Of a stretch of DNA of 64,000 nt, positions 1 through 9,687 are shown in pieces. The stretch covers positions 72,655 through 136,654 of the forward strand of contig CALWEA010000002.1 of assembly GCA_944376905.1 (NCBI GenBank). Reading direction: 5' to 3'. Numbering within the stretch: the first letter of the stretch is position 1; each line of letters opens with the position of its first letter. The position numbers and the translations under genes were made by a program. Origin of the DNA: an uncultured Clostridia bacterium (GTDB lineage Bacteria; Bacillota; Clostridia; Christensenellales; UBA1242). A model generated the notes under the pieces. It did not search any database, was not told the origin of the DNA, and worked only from the letters and a program-made list of their open reading frames with translations.

Positions 1-1236
1 CAATTCATTATTAGCAATTATTAAGCCTCCTGTTGGAAAGTCGGGAGCTTTTATATACTGCATTAAGCCTTTTGTTGATATATGAGGATTTTTAATATAA
101 GCACATACTCCATCTATAACTTCGGATAAATTATGTGGAGGTATATTTGTCGCAACTCCAACAGCAATACCAGAAGCACCATTAACCAACAAATTTGGAA
201 ATCTGCCAGGTAACATATCCGGTTCTTTAGTTGTATCATCAAAATTAAGACTCCAATGAACTGTATTTTTTTCCAAATCTCTCAATAGTTCTAGTGCCAG
301 AGGCGTTAGTTTTGCTTCAGTGTATCTCATAGCAGCAGCACTATCTCCATCGATAGAGCCAAAATTACCATGTCCATCAACTAATGGTTCCCTTAAACTG
401 TAATCTTGTGCCATTCTAACCATAGCATCATAAACAGAAGAGTCTCCATGTGGATGATATTTACCCATACAATCTCCAACAATACGAGCCGATTTTCTAT
501 ATTGTTTATCTGGTGTTAGTCCAAGCTCCATCATTGAATATAATATTCTTCTTTGTACTGGTTTTAAACCATCTTCAACACGTGGCAATGCCCTATCCAT
601 AACAACATGTTCAGTGTAAGGAATCATTGAATCATGAATAACTTCATCTAATGATTTAGTAATTATTCCATTATTATCATTGCCATTATTGCCATTGTTA
701 TAATTTTTATTATCTAGTCTATTTGATTTTTCTTCATTCTTCTTTTCTAATGTTTTATCTAAATTTTTTATATTCAAATCAAAATTTTTCTCAGATAATG
801 AAGTATTCTCATTAATATTTTTACAATAATTATCAATTTGAGTTTCTTGATTATTGTTTTTGGCATTATTATCTATTTGATTGTTTAATTTATTTTTTTC
901 TTCATTATTTAGAATATCCAATTTATTATCTCCATTTAAAAATTTTGATTCTATTTTATTAGGTAAATTTTTATCACTTTTAATTTTATTATTTGTTTCA
1001 AAAAAATTACCTTTTTTACCATCTTTTTTATTATTAACATTTAATAAACTTGAATTATTATATTTTTTATTATCAAATATTAAATTATCAAAGGTCATTT
1101 GGTTATCCAAAATCATATTGGAATTTTTTTCTTCTTCTTTTCTATTATTATATAATAATTCTTCATATCCAATTTGACCTTCAATTGGCAAATTATTATT
1201 TTCATCTATAATATTATTATCTTCTGTTGTTTCCAA
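1..1236 (-). CDS. parC: Type IIA topoisomerase subunit A, ParC-like (3' part beyond the left edge)
   Basis: DNA-breaking subunit of a type IIA topoisomerase, partner of the B subunit encoded just upstream. The first 412 codons are present; the rest runs off the left edge. The breakage-reunion domain begins near residue 193 ([18 protein letters not shown]) and shows [23 protein letters not shown] and the active-site motif AAMRYTE. The wording [17 protein letters not shown] resembles clostridial ParC more than GyrA, but this is a judgement from memory. I chose a TTG start: AGAGGG lies five bases upstream and the frame is open throughout. The first ~192 residues are an Asn/Lys/Asp-rich low-complexity extension absent from normal ParC or GyrA; the earliest in-frame ATG (about codon 41) would still leave about 150 extra residues. 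Confidence 0.85.
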   Translation of the reverse strand, partial: METTEDNNIIDENNNLPIEGQIGYEELLYNNRKEEEKNSNMILDNQMTFDNLIFDNKKYNNSSLLNVNNKKDGKKGNFFETNNKIKSDKNLPNKIESKFLNGDNKLDILNNEEKNKLNNQIDNNAKNNNQETQIDNYCKNINENTSLSEKNFDLNIKNLDKTLEKKNEEKSNRLDNKNYNNGNNGNDNNGIITKSLDEVIHDSMIPYTEHVVMDRALPRVEDGLKPVQRRILYSMMELGLTPDKQYRKSARIVGDCMGKYHPHGDSSVYDAMVRMAQDYSLREPLVDGHGNFGSIDGDSAAAMRYTEAKLTPLALELLRDLEKNTVHWSLNFDDTTKEPDMLPGRFPNLLVNGASGIAVGVATNIPPHNLSEVIDGVCAYIKNPHISTKGLMQYIKAPDFPTGGLIIANNEL

Positions 1237-1272
1237 TCTTACCCTCTAACAAAATCTATTATTTTAATAATT

Positions 1273-3216
1273 TTATTTTTTTATTTCATCAAATTTATCT
1301 TCTTTATTAAAATTGCAATACTGTGAAATATATTCTTTTCTTGCAGTTATATCATCACCCATTAAAGTTACAACCATTTTTTCTGCTTCCGCAGCATCTT
1401 CAATAGAAACTTTAATTAATGTTCTATTTTCTGGATTCATTGTTGTTTCCCAAAGTTGTTCTGGGTTCATTTCCCCCAAACCTTTATAACGTTGAATTTG
1501 ATATCCTTTACCTATTTGTTTAATAGCGTGTGCCAACTCAATATCATCATAAACATACATCTCTTTATTGTTTTTAAAAACCTTATATAAAGGTGGTAAA
1601 CCAATATAAACATGACCTTCTGTTATAAGTGGACGCATGTAACGAAAAAAGAAAGTTAAAAGAATAGCTCTAATATGAGCGCCATCTTGATCGGCATCTG
1701 AAAGAATAATAATTTTATTATATCTTAAATTATTAATATCAAAATCATTTCCAATACTAGTATCTAATGCACTAATAATAGTTCTAATTTCTTCATTTGC
1801 CAAAACTTGATCTAAACGTTTTTTTTCTGCATTTAAAGGTTTACCTTTTAAAGGCAAAATTGCCTGAAATCGCCTATCTCGACCTTGTTTAGCACTCCCA
1901 CCAGCACTATCACCTTCAACAATAAATATTTCACATAATTCAGGTTTTTTACTTGTACAATTTGATAATTTGCCAACCAAATTATAATTTTCAACAGAAT
2001 TTTTTGCTCTTGTTAATTCTTTTGCTTTTTTTGCAGCCTCACGAACTTTTGCAGCACCTTTTGCTTTATTTAATATAATTTCTGCTATTTTATTGTTATT
2101 GTTTGCAGAAAAAATTCGACCTAATTCACTTATAACAATTTTTTCAACAATTCCCTTAACCTCTGGATTACCTAATTTAGTTTTAGTTTGACCTTCAAAT
2201 TGAACATTATTCATCTTTATGGAAAGGATAGCAGAAATTCCTTCCCTAAAATCATCACCTATTAAATTTGAATCTTTTTCCTTTAAATAATTATGTTTTC
2301 TAGCATAATCATTCATAAATTTAGTTATACCAGACTTAAAACCAACGTCATGAGTTCCACCTTCTGTTGTAGGAATATTATTGACATATGAAAAAATATT
2401 ATCAACATAAGTATCAGTGTATTGAATAGAAGCTTCTAATTTAACATTTTCCATTTCACCAGATAATTCCAATGGTTTTGCAAAAAGTTTATTTTTGCCC
2501 TCATTTATATATAAAATAAAATCTCTTAATCCACCATCAAAACAAAATTCTTCTTTTTCGCCTGTTTTTTTATTTTCAATATTTAAAATAACGCCTTTAT
2601 TTAAAAAAGCTAATTCTTTGATTCTTTTAGAAATTATTTTGTAATCTAATCTAGCATCTCCAAACACTCTACTATCTGGCATAAATTGAATTTTAGTTCC
2701 AGTTGTTGAACTATTTCCTATTTCCTTTAAAGGTGCTAATGGAATACCACATTTTATTTTACCTTTGGCATCAGGTTTACTTTCAAATTCCATAAAATAT
2801 TTTTTTCCATTTTTATTAACAGTAACCTTTAACCATTCAGATAAAGCATTTGTTACAGATGCCCCTACACCATGAAGACCACCTGAATAACCATAATTAT
2901 TATTATTAAATTTTCCACCAGCATGTAACTGTGTAAAAACAACTTCAACACCTGATTTTTTTTGAGTTGGGTGAATATCAACTGGAATACCACGTCCATT
3001 ATCTTCTACTGTAACAGACCCATCTCTTTCTAAAGTAATTTCAATTTTATTACCAAAACCATTGGTAACTTCATCAATGGCATTATCAACAATTTCCCAT
3101 AAAATATGATGTAAACCTTTAACACCTGTGGTACCTATATACATTCCAGGTCGTAATCTAACAGCTTCTAAGCCTTCCAAAACTAAAATATCTTTTGATT
3201 CATACTTACTATTCAT
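1273..3216 (-). CDS. parE: Type IIA topoisomerase subunit B, ParE/GyrB family
   Basis: ATPase and metal-binding subunit of a type IIA topoisomerase. The 647-aa protein is full length. It has the GHKL ATPase motif EIVDNAIDE (Asn45), the nucleotide lid GGLHGVGASV near residue 112, the QTKTKLGN lysine loop of the transducer, and TOPRIM motifs EGDSAGGSA (about 434) and DADQDG (about 507). The ATG follows AGGAGA. The gene ends 36 bases before the TTG of the A subunit, so the two are probably one transcript. ParE is preferred over GyrB because the adjacent A subunit reads as ParC; without the second topoisomerase pair of this genome the choice stays open. Confidence 0.85.
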   Translation of the reverse strand: MNSKYESKDILVLEGLEAVRLRPGMYIGTTGVKGLHHILWEIVDNAIDEVTNGFGNKIEITLERDGSVTVEDNGRGIPVDIHPTQKKSGVEVVFTQLHAGGKFNNNNYGYSGGLHGVGASVTNALSEWLKVTVNKNGKKYFMEFESKPDAKGKIKCGIPLAPLKEIGNSSTTGTKIQFMPDSRVFGDARLDYKIISKRIKELAFLNKGVILNIENKKTGEKEEFCFDGGLRDFILYINEGKNKLFAKPLELSGEMENVKLEASIQYTDTYVDNIFSYVNNIPTTEGGTHDVGFKSGITKFMNDYARKHNYLKEKDSNLIGDDFREGISAILSIKMNNVQFEGQTKTKLGNPEVKGIVEKIVISELGRIFSANNNNKIAEIILNKAKGAAKVREAAKKAKELTRAKNSVENYNLVGKLSNCTSKKPELCEIFIVEGDSAGGSAKQGRDRRFQAILPLKGKPLNAEKKRLDQVLANEEIRTIISALDTSIGNDFDINNLRYNKIIILSDADQDGAHIRAILLTFFFRYMRPLITEGHVYIGLPPLYKVFKNNKEMYVYDDIELAHAIKQIGKGYQIQRYKGLGEMNPEQLWETTMNPENRTLIKVSIEDAAEAEKMVVTLMGDDITARKEYISQYCNFNKEDKFDEIKK

Positions 3217-3261
3217 GTTTTCTCCTAGTTATTAAATGAATAATGACTTTATATTAAAAAA

Positions 3262-3861
3262 TTATTTAAAATTATAAATAATTTCTAAGATTTTATTCTT
3301 TCCAAATTTATTTAATGCTGAATAAGGAATTATATTATCTTTTCCAACATTTAAATTATTAGCCAATTCAATAAGATAAGCATTAATTTTAGATTTTGCA
3401 ATCTTATCTGTCTTTGTTGCAATTATTTTATATGGAATTTGATTATAAAATAAATATTTGTGCATTTGTATATCAAGTTCTGTTGGCTTATGCCGAATAT
3501 CAATAAGAAATAAAACTAATTTCAAATATGGACTATTTTGCAGATATTCATCTATTAGAGTTGACCAAAGTTTTTTATGTTGTTTGCCTGTTTTTGAAAA
3601 TCCATATCCTGGTAAATCAACAAAAAAAAATTCATTATTGATAAAGAAATAGTTAACCATTTTTGTTAAACCAGGTGTTGATGAGGTTTTTGCTAATTTT
3701 TTTTTATTGGTTAAAATATTAATTAAACTACTTTTTCCAACATTACTTCTTCCAACAAATGCAATTTCTGACGCTAAATTTAAAAATTGTTTACTATTTG
3801 TTGCACTTGTTTTATACTCTGCAGAAAATATTTTAAAATCAATGCTATTTATTTTTTCCAT
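3262..3861 (-). CDS. engB: Ribosome biogenesis GTPase EngB (YsxC/YihA)
   Basis: Cytoplasmic GTPase that assists assembly of the large ribosomal subunit. All G motifs are visible in 199 aa: G1 GRSNVGKSS (residues 37-45), G2 region STPGLT, G3 DLPGYG (from residue 82), G4 TKTD (149-152) and a G5-like SAL near the end. The length is normal for the family. It lies 45 bases upstream of parE on the same strand and may be cotranscribed with it. Confidence 0.93.
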   Translation of the reverse strand: MEKINSIDFKIFSAEYKTSATNSKQFLNLASEIAFVGRSNVGKSSLINILTNKKKLAKTSSTPGLTKMVNYFFINNEFFFVDLPGYGFSKTGKQHKKLWSTLIDEYLQNSPYLKLVLFLIDIRHKPTELDIQMHKYLFYNQIPYKIIATKTDKIAKSKINAYLIELANNLNVGKDNIIPYSALNKFGKNKILEIIYNFK

Positions 3862-3917
3862 AATGATAAAATTATAACAAAAATTGAAAAAATTATCAAC
3901 TTATTTTACAAATTATA

Positions 3918-3942
3918 AAAAAACGGCTTTAAAAACCGTTAA
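3918..3942 (-). terminator. Intrinsic terminator after the 60-aa protein gene
   Basis: On the minus strand AACGG, a nine-base loop and CCGTT are followed directly by seven Ts. It lies 17 bases past the stop of the small membrane-protein gene and separates it from engB. Confidence 0.7.
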
Positions 3943-3958
3943 TTTTATATTTTCTTAA

Positions 3959-4141
3959 TTAATTATTTCCTGATTTTTTTTGTTGAGATTTATTGGGTTG
4001 CATATTTTGTTCCATTTTATTCATTTCTTTTTTGACCATTTTTTCGCTTTGGTCAAATATATCTTTTGCGTATTCATTATTTTTGTAAAGTAAAATTCCT
4101 AAAACACTTCCAACCGCCATACCAAATAAAATTTCTTTCAT
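3959..4141 (-). CDS. Small membrane-anchored protein, YtxH-like
   Basis: A 60-aa protein of unknown function. Residues 3-19 (EILFGMAVGSVLGILLY) form one hydrophobic, Gly-rich segment; the rest is charged, probably helical, with Lys, Glu, Gln and Asn. This build resembles small YtxH/general-stress membrane proteins, but no diagnostic motif is present. A perfect AGGAGGT stands upstream of the ATG and a terminator follows the stop, so it looks like a real single-gene unit despite its size. Confidence 0.6.
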   Translation of the reverse strand: MKEILFGMAVGSVLGILLYKNNEYAKDIFDQSEKMVKKEMNKMEQNMQPNKSQQKKSGNN

Positions 4142-4278
4142 TTTTACCTCCTATCAATTATATTTTGTGATAATTTTAAAAAATTATACAATTTATAGTA
4201 TCAAAAAGGTTTAAAATTTAATGAAAATAATATAAAAAAATAAATAATAAATAAATTGATAAAATTTGCAAATTCAAT

Positions 4279-4872
4279 TTATTTAATTTTTTTTATTATT
4301 AAAATACCATTTCCAATTTCCAATAATTTTGATGATAAATTATGGTTGTTTTGAACATTGGATAAAAATTCTCTTAATTTTATAACAATTGTTCTATGTT
4401 TATGTTTGGGATATTGCCCATTATTAACCAACCCTCTAAACAAAACATCATCAGCAAAAATTAAGCCATTCGTTTCCAAAATATTTAATAAATAAGGTAA
4501 TTGAGAAACATATTTAGATTTAGGACCATCAAGAAAAATAAAATCAAACAATTTGTTATCAAAACTTAATTTTTTTATTATTTCATTTGCATCACCTTCT
4601 ATTAAATTAACACGATGCAATAAATTTAAATTTTCAAAATTTTCTTTTGCTAATAAGATATTTTTAGAAGAAATTTCAATAGTTGTTAAATTTGCATTTG
4701 AATTTTTTAGCATTAAACTTCCTGAATATCCAATAGCAGTTCCTATTTCCAAGATATTTTTTGGATTTTTTTCTTTAACAGTCTTTATTAAAATTTCACT
4801 TGATGATTTTTCAATAATAGGAATATTATTTTTACTAGCAAATTCAACCATATTTTTTAAAATTTTATCCAA
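4279..4872 (-). CDS. trmR: SAM-dependent O-methyltransferase, TrmR/YrrM family
   Basis: Class I methyltransferase of the family whose Bacillus member TrmR (YrrM) methylates 5-hydroxyuridine at the wobble position of tRNA. The 197-aa protein has motif I ILEIGTAIGYSG (residues 40-51), an acidic post-I strand TTIEIS, FIFLDGPKSKY, which in the family carries metal- and SAM-contacting residues, and FADDVLFRG with the second metal ligands. Length fits the family. The exact substrate is inferred by family; catechol-type O-methyltransferases share the fold. Confidence 0.75.
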   Translation of the reverse strand: MDKILKNMVEFASKNNIPIIEKSSSEILIKTVKEKNPKNILEIGTAIGYSGSLMLKNSNANLTTIEISSKNILLAKENFENLNLLHRVNLIEGDANEIIKKLSFDNKLFDFIFLDGPKSKYVSQLPYLLNILETNGLIFADDVLFRGLVNNGQYPKHKHRTIVIKLREFLSNVQNNHNLSSKLLEIGNGILIIKKIK

Positions 4873-4916
4873 TTTATTATTCCCTTATAAATCGTTAATG
4901 AAATAAAACACTTTTA

Positions 4917-6314
4917 TTAATCACTATATCTATCAATAGAAATATTTCCAGAAATACTTTCTAATATAAGAAGTTCAGTTTGAGTTGGCAAACCAATTAT
5001 TTCATTATCAATTTGTTCACCTTTTATAGTTTTATCTTGCCACACTAAATTAATAGTTCCATTATCTGATTTTGCATTTAATATAAATGAAGCATCTATT
5101 AAGCATTTAATATTAATATTGCCTTTTTCAGTAATAATCTTATTTGTATTTTTAACACTTCTAAAATTTGCATTAACCTCTCCAGTTGCTGTCGTTATTA
5201 AAATAGTTGAAATATTATCAGAACTAACATTTATTTCAACAGGAGCAGAATTAGTCGCTATAAAAGTTTGACCACAAACATTACCTAATTTTATACTTCC
5301 GTTATCTGTAGATAAATTTATATTACCTTTTACTTCATTAATATCCACACCAATTCTACCATTTTCATTAGCAATATAAACATTACCATAAACAGATTTA
5401 ACATTGAATTTTGTTGTTTCAACATAACTAGACGCAGATAAATCACCTTTTATTGTATTTATTTTATAAATTCCACTTTTAGAATCTATGTAAACATCAC
5501 CTTCTATATTTTCAATTTCAACGGTACTATTATCAGTTAAAAAATTAACAGATGAATTTTGATTAACAAAACTTTTAGTAGTTATTCTTCCTGTTTCAGA
5601 TGATAAATTAATATTATTCGTTTTTATATCTCTATTAATCTTAATATAACCAGAAGTTGTTTTTAAATTCAAATCATTACTAACATCAAAATATGAAGAT
5701 AAATTTATATTTCCTTTTTCAGTTATAACATTTAATTCAGAAGCAACCAATTGTTCTGTTATTTCCGAAGCAGAAGTTCCAACGCCCAATGTTATATCTC
5801 CTGAAACTGTTTTTATTTCAATTTTTTTATTTTGACTTCCACTATCATTAATACTCATATTTAAATATAATTTAGTTGAATTGACAATTTTTAAAAAAGA
5901 GTAATCAGGTTCATCTAAAACAAATTTTAAAATTTTTTCATTATTATTTATTTCTTCTGTCAAAAAGTATGAATATTCAAATTTACTTCCATTTTTATAA
6001 AAACCAGCAGAATTTTTTTGTAGTGAAAAATTACTTTGATTAGCATTGTCTGCCCCATATGCTATGAAAATTTTAGCATCTTTTGCATCTATAACAATTT
6101 TATCATAAGAAGATAAACGCAAATCTTCAACGACACCGTTTTTTTCTATATCGCTTATAATAATTGTTCCTTGGTTATTTGCATAAGTTAAACCAAATAT
6201 GCTAACACCTGGTGATATAAGCATAACAGCACCAATTCCCAAAATAAAAGCACCAACCAAAGAAATTAATAAAATAATAAATGTTTTAAAACCATTTTTC
6301 GTACCCTTAGCCAT
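4917..6314 (-). CDS. Membrane-anchored DUF4097-type beta-helix protein
   Basis: A 465-aa protein of unknown function. Residues 13-36 form an N-terminal transmembrane anchor; the rest would be extracytoplasmic. From about residue 170 it is built of repeated short strands of the type GNINLSS, SGYIKIN, TGRITTK, GSIKLGN and GEVNANF, the hallmark of DUF4097-like (putative adhesin) right-handed beta-helices. The last repeat SGNISIDRYSD closes the protein. GGAGAAAC precedes the ATG. In Bacillota such proteins often occur with envelope-stress regulators, but none is adjacent here. Confidence 0.65.
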   Translation of the reverse strand: MAKGTKNGFKTFIILLISLVGAFILGIGAVMLISPGVSIFGLTYANNQGTIIISDIEKNGVVEDLRLSSYDKIVIDAKDAKIFIAYGADNANQSNFSLQKNSAGFYKNGSKFEYSYFLTEEINNNEKILKFVLDEPDYSFLKIVNSTKLYLNMSINDSGSQNKKIEIKTVSGDITLGVGTSASEITEQLVASELNVITEKGNINLSSYFDVSNDLNLKTTSGYIKINRDIKTNNINLSSETGRITTKSFVNQNSSVNFLTDNSTVEIENIEGDVYIDSKSGIYKINTIKGDLSASSYVETTKFNVKSVYGNVYIANENGRIGVDINEVKGNINLSTDNGSIKLGNVCGQTFIATNSAPVEINVSSDNISTILITTATGEVNANFRSVKNTNKIITEKGNINIKCLIDASFILNAKSDNGTINLVWQDKTIKGEQIDNEIIGLPTQTELLILESISGNISIDRYSD

Positions 6315-6606
6315 TGTTTCTCCTTTTTAATTATGAAATTTAAATAAAAAATAAATAAAAATTTATAAAAAGTTAAATAACAATTTAATATTATCTTGAT
6401 ATAAATTTATAAAATTTGTAATAATTTGCAATTAATATTAAAATTTTATAATTATATTAAATAACTTACAAATATTAATTCTTAAATTGTCTAATATTTA
6501 GATAAAATTATAAAATATTAAAAACGCTAAATTATATTAAAATTTATTATTTTATTTAAATAATTTATATTTCGTAGAAGTATTTTACCATAACCAAGGT
6601 CAAAAA
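6315..6606. other. AT-rich intergenic stretch, nothing recognised
   Basis: About 290 bases of almost pure A/T between prfA and the DUF4097 gene. No open reading frame with a ribosome-binding site and no clear hairpin was seen; the promoter of the DUF4097 gene is presumably here, but many A/T hexamers fit equally well. Confidence 0.4.
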
Positions 6607-7683
6607 TCAAGTATGATTTGAGGCATGTTCCAATTTTAATTTTTGATCTTCTCTTAAAAGTTCATCTATTAAAACTTGAATATCTCCATCTAAAAAAGAA
6701 TCTAAAGAATATATGGAAAAATTGATTCGATGGTCTGTTATGCGGCCTTGAGGAAAGTTATATGTTCTTATTCTTTCACTTCTATCTCCTGTACCAATTT
6801 GGTTTTTTCTATTAGCCTTATATTCGGAATCAATTTGTTCTTTGTAGTAATCGTAAAGTTTACTTTTTAATATATTCATTGCTTTTTCCCTATTTTTTAT
6901 TTGAGAACGCTCATCTTGACAAGTTACTACAATCCCTGTTGGTAAATGAGTTAATCTAACCGCACTATCTGTTTTGTTAACATGTTGTCCACCAGCACCA
7001 CTAGCACGATAAGTGTCTATTCTTAAATCTTTATCTAAAATTTCAAAATCAACTTCTTCTATTTCAGGGAGAACCGCAACAGTTGTTGTTGAAGTGTGTA
7101 CACGACCTTGTGATTCTGTTTCTGGAACACGTTGAACTCTATGAACTCCGCTTTCAAATTTTAATGATTTATAAGCATTTTTACCTTTTATAACAAATGT
7201 AACTTCTTTAATTCCACCAATTTCCGTTTCAGAAATATCAGTTATTTCTGTTTTCCAATGATTTCTATCAGCATATCTCATATACATATTCATAAGAGTT
7301 CTCGCAAATAAGGCTGATTCATCACCTCCCGCCGCCTGTCTAATTTCAATAATAACATTACTTTCATCATTTTCATCTTTTGGCAACAATAAAATTTTAA
7401 TTTCTTCTTCTAATTCGCTAATTTTTTTATTTAAATGAAAAAGCTCATCTTCAAAAAGAGATTTCATTTCATTATCTTTTTCTATTTTTATAATTTTTTC
7501 AATATTTTCTTTTTCAGTCAATAATTTATAAAGTTTATCATGTGCTTCAACAATGTTTTCTAATGAATTTCTTTCTTTAACAAGTTTTTTCCATTCTTTA
7601 TTATCAGCTATTATTTCAGGATTTGAAATTAAATTAGTTAATTCATCAAATCTATCTTTAATTTTTTGCGTTGTTTCTATCAT
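6607..7683 (-). CDS. prfA: Peptide chain release factor 1
   Basis: Reads UAA/UAG in the ribosomal A site and triggers peptide release. The GGQ catalytic motif lies in GAGGQHVNKTDSAVR (about residue 231), and the codon-reading PxT motif is PET in RVPETESQGR (about 188), which marks RF1 rather than RF2 (SPF). I chose the ATG at 7683 (358 aa, MIETTQKIKDRF) because AAAGGAT stands seven bases upstream; an in-frame ATG at 7707 would add eight unmatched residues. PrmC, which methylates the GGQ glutamine, is encoded directly upstream, the usual Bacillota pairing. Confidence 0.95.
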   Translation of the reverse strand: MIETTQKIKDRFDELTNLISNPEIIADNKEWKKLVKERNSLENIVEAHDKLYKLLTEKENIEKIIKIEKDNEMKSLFEDELFHLNKKISELEEEIKILLLPKDENDESNVIIEIRQAAGGDESALFARTLMNMYMRYADRNHWKTEITDISETEIGGIKEVTFVIKGKNAYKSLKFESGVHRVQRVPETESQGRVHTSTTTVAVLPEIEEVDFEILDKDLRIDTYRASGAGGQHVNKTDSAVRLTHLPTGIVVTCQDERSQIKNREKAMNILKSKLYDYYKEQIDSEYKANRKNQIGTGDRSERIRTYNFPQGRITDHRINFSIYSLDSFLDGDIQVLIDELLREDQKLKLEHASNHT

Positions 7684-7778
7684 ATTTAATCCTTTTAATT
7701 TTCTCATAAGTTTTACTAAATAAATAAAATTTTTCGCTTTATGATTAGTATATAAAATTTAATAAGTTAAAATAAAAA

Positions 7779-9632
7779 TTATAATTTTTCAGCAATAATT
7801 ATTCTATTTATATTATTGTAATCTTTTAAGATTTTAATGTTTGTAAAATGTTCTGTCAAGAGTTTTTTTACTTGTTTAGATTGATTAAAACCAATTTCTA
7901 ATAAAAGTATACCACCTTTTTTTAAATATAAAGGTGCTTCAACAGCAATTTTTTTATAAAAATACAAACCATCTATTCCGCCATCAAGAGAAATTAATGG
8001 GTCAAAATCTTTAACCTCTTTTTGAAGATTTTTTATATCTTCTGTTTTTATATATGGTGGATTTGAAACTATAACATCATAAAATTTTTTCTTTTTTATA
8101 TTAACAAAAAGATTACTTACAATAAAATTAACATTAACTTTTAAAAGTTCAGCATTTTGCTTAGCAATCTCAATGGCTTTAACACTTATATCACTACCAC
8201 TAACTTTTGCATTAGAATTTTTGGCTATTGCAATTGCAATAGCACCACTACCAGTACATAAATCCAAAACATTCAACTTTTTGCCATCAATAATTTTTAA
8301 AGCATCTTCAACTAATAACTCTGTTTCTTGTCTAGGTGTTAAAACATTTTTATTAACTTTAAATCTTAAACCAAAAAACTCAGTAAAACCAAATATTTTT
8401 GCAATTGGCTCCCCTTTTACCCTTCTTTCAACCAAGTTAATTATATCTTTATATTGAGCATCTGTTATAGTTGAAATAAATTTAAGTTGGAGTTTAGGAA
8501 TATTAAGATAAATAGAAAGTAACCAGTCTAATTCAGACTTGTCGTTTATTCCAGCATTTAAAAATTTATCTTTTGACTCTGCGTAAACAAAAGAAAAAGC
8601 AACAACACCATTTTTGTTTGTGTTAATAATTTCTCTTTGTTCATTATTTTGCATTAAAGAAACCTCACACAATGCAACACGTGCAGTTTGTAATTCAGTT
8701 TGATTTGGTTTAGAATTTACAAGCCAACTTGTGAACATAGTTATTTGTTTATATTTTATCCATTTTGTATCTAAAAGCAATAACAATTCATAGCAAAGCG
8801 CAAAACAAAGTAACGTTAAGCCCAAATTGGCAAATGGTTTTAACCAAGGCGATATATTTAATCCAATCAAGGATACCACAAAATAAGAAATTAGTAAAGA
8901 AAAAACCATGAAATTAAAGTAATTTGTTGCTCTGTGATACTTTAAAATATCATCTTTTTTATTTAAAACTAAATTTCCTGATGAATTGAATTTATAAAAG
9001 TTATTTATAGCCGGTATAAAGTAAAATGCAATTAATATTAAATAAAGAACTAAACATTTTGTTAATCCAATACACAATTTTTTAACAAATAAACTATAAT
9101 TTGCACCAGAAATCCAAAATCCTAAATATGTTGGCAAAACTCCTAAAATAACAATACCTATTAAAACAGATAAAATTGATAAAATAGAAATAAAGAAATA
9201 AGAATTAATTTTTTTTGTACTATTTGTAATAGTATTAATCTTCATATTATTATCTTTATTTTTTTTTAATTCATTTGTTTTATTAGTTGTTTTATTTATT
9301 TTATTATTTAATTCAAACTTTGAATTTTTTTGATTTAAAACATTATTATTTAAAGTTTGATTATTTAAAGAATTATTCTGGTTATTATTTAAATTTTTGT
9401 TAATATCTTTAAAAGATTTGGTCATTCCTTTAAAAAAATAGTATGTTCCAAAAATAAGATATTCAATCCCTCTCAAAAAAATTATATTTTTATGAGGAAT
9501 TAAAGTGAATTTATTTTTCATACTTTGAACATTAGTATTACCTTTTTCATTAACTGTACAAATAACTGAATTTTTATCAGCAATGCTTAAATTCCCTGTT
9601 AATAAAGGAAAATTATATATATTTGATTTCAT
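7779..9632 (-). CDS. prmC: Fusion: YqhQ-type (DUF1385) membrane protein with release-factor methyltransferase PrmC
   Basis: The C-terminal ~260 residues are PrmC, which N5-methylates the GGQ glutamine of release factors: helical N-domain from about 360 (GEPIAKIFGFTEFFG), then TPRQETELLVE, SAM motif VLDLCTGSGAIAIA (about 457) and the catalytic NPPY (about 525). The first ~350 residues are a degenerate YqhQ/DUF1385 protein: FLRGIEYLIFG near 52, four hydrophobic segments between about 145 and 290, and ITMFTSWLVNSKPNQTEL corresponding to the conserved YqhQ tail. Residues about 75-135 are an Asn-rich low-complexity stretch. yqhQ and prmC are neighbours in many Clostridia, so fusion of adjacent genes is likely. 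The frame is open across the junction. Confidence 0.85.
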   Translation of the reverse strand: MKSNIYNFPLLTGNLSIADKNSVICTVNEKGNTNVQSMKNKFTLIPHKNIIFLRGIEYLIFGTYYFFKGMTKSFKDINKNLNNNQNNSLNNQTLNNNVLNQKNSKFELNNKINKTTNKTNELKKNKDNNMKINTITNSTKKINSYFFISILSILSVLIGIVILGVLPTYLGFWISGANYSLFVKKLCIGLTKCLVLYLILIAFYFIPAINNFYKFNSSGNLVLNKKDDILKYHRATNYFNFMVFSLLISYFVVSLIGLNISPWLKPFANLGLTLLCFALCYELLLLLDTKWIKYKQITMFTSWLVNSKPNQTELQTARVALCEVSLMQNNEQREIINTNKNGVVAFSFVYAESKDKFLNAGINDKSELDWLLSIYLNIPKLQLKFISTITDAQYKDIINLVERRVKGEPIAKIFGFTEFFGLRFKVNKNVLTPRQETELLVEDALKIIDGKKLNVLDLCTGSGAIAIAIAKNSNAKVSGSDISVKAIEIAKQNAELLKVNVNFIVSNLFVNIKKKKFYDVIVSNPPYIKTEDIKNLQKEVKDFDPLISLDGGIDGLYFYKKIAVEAPLYLKKGGILLLEIGFNQSKQVKKLLTEHFTNIKILKDYNNINRIIIAEKL

Positions 9633-9687
9633 AATTATATTATTAACAAAAAAATCAAAATTTATTATAAAGAATGAAAATATATAT

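Noticed and set aside
881..1177. Plus-strand frame rich in Phe, Leu and Ser
   Set aside because: Antisense of the Asn/Lys-rich ParC extension; AAT and AAA codons read as Ile/Leu/Phe on the other strand.
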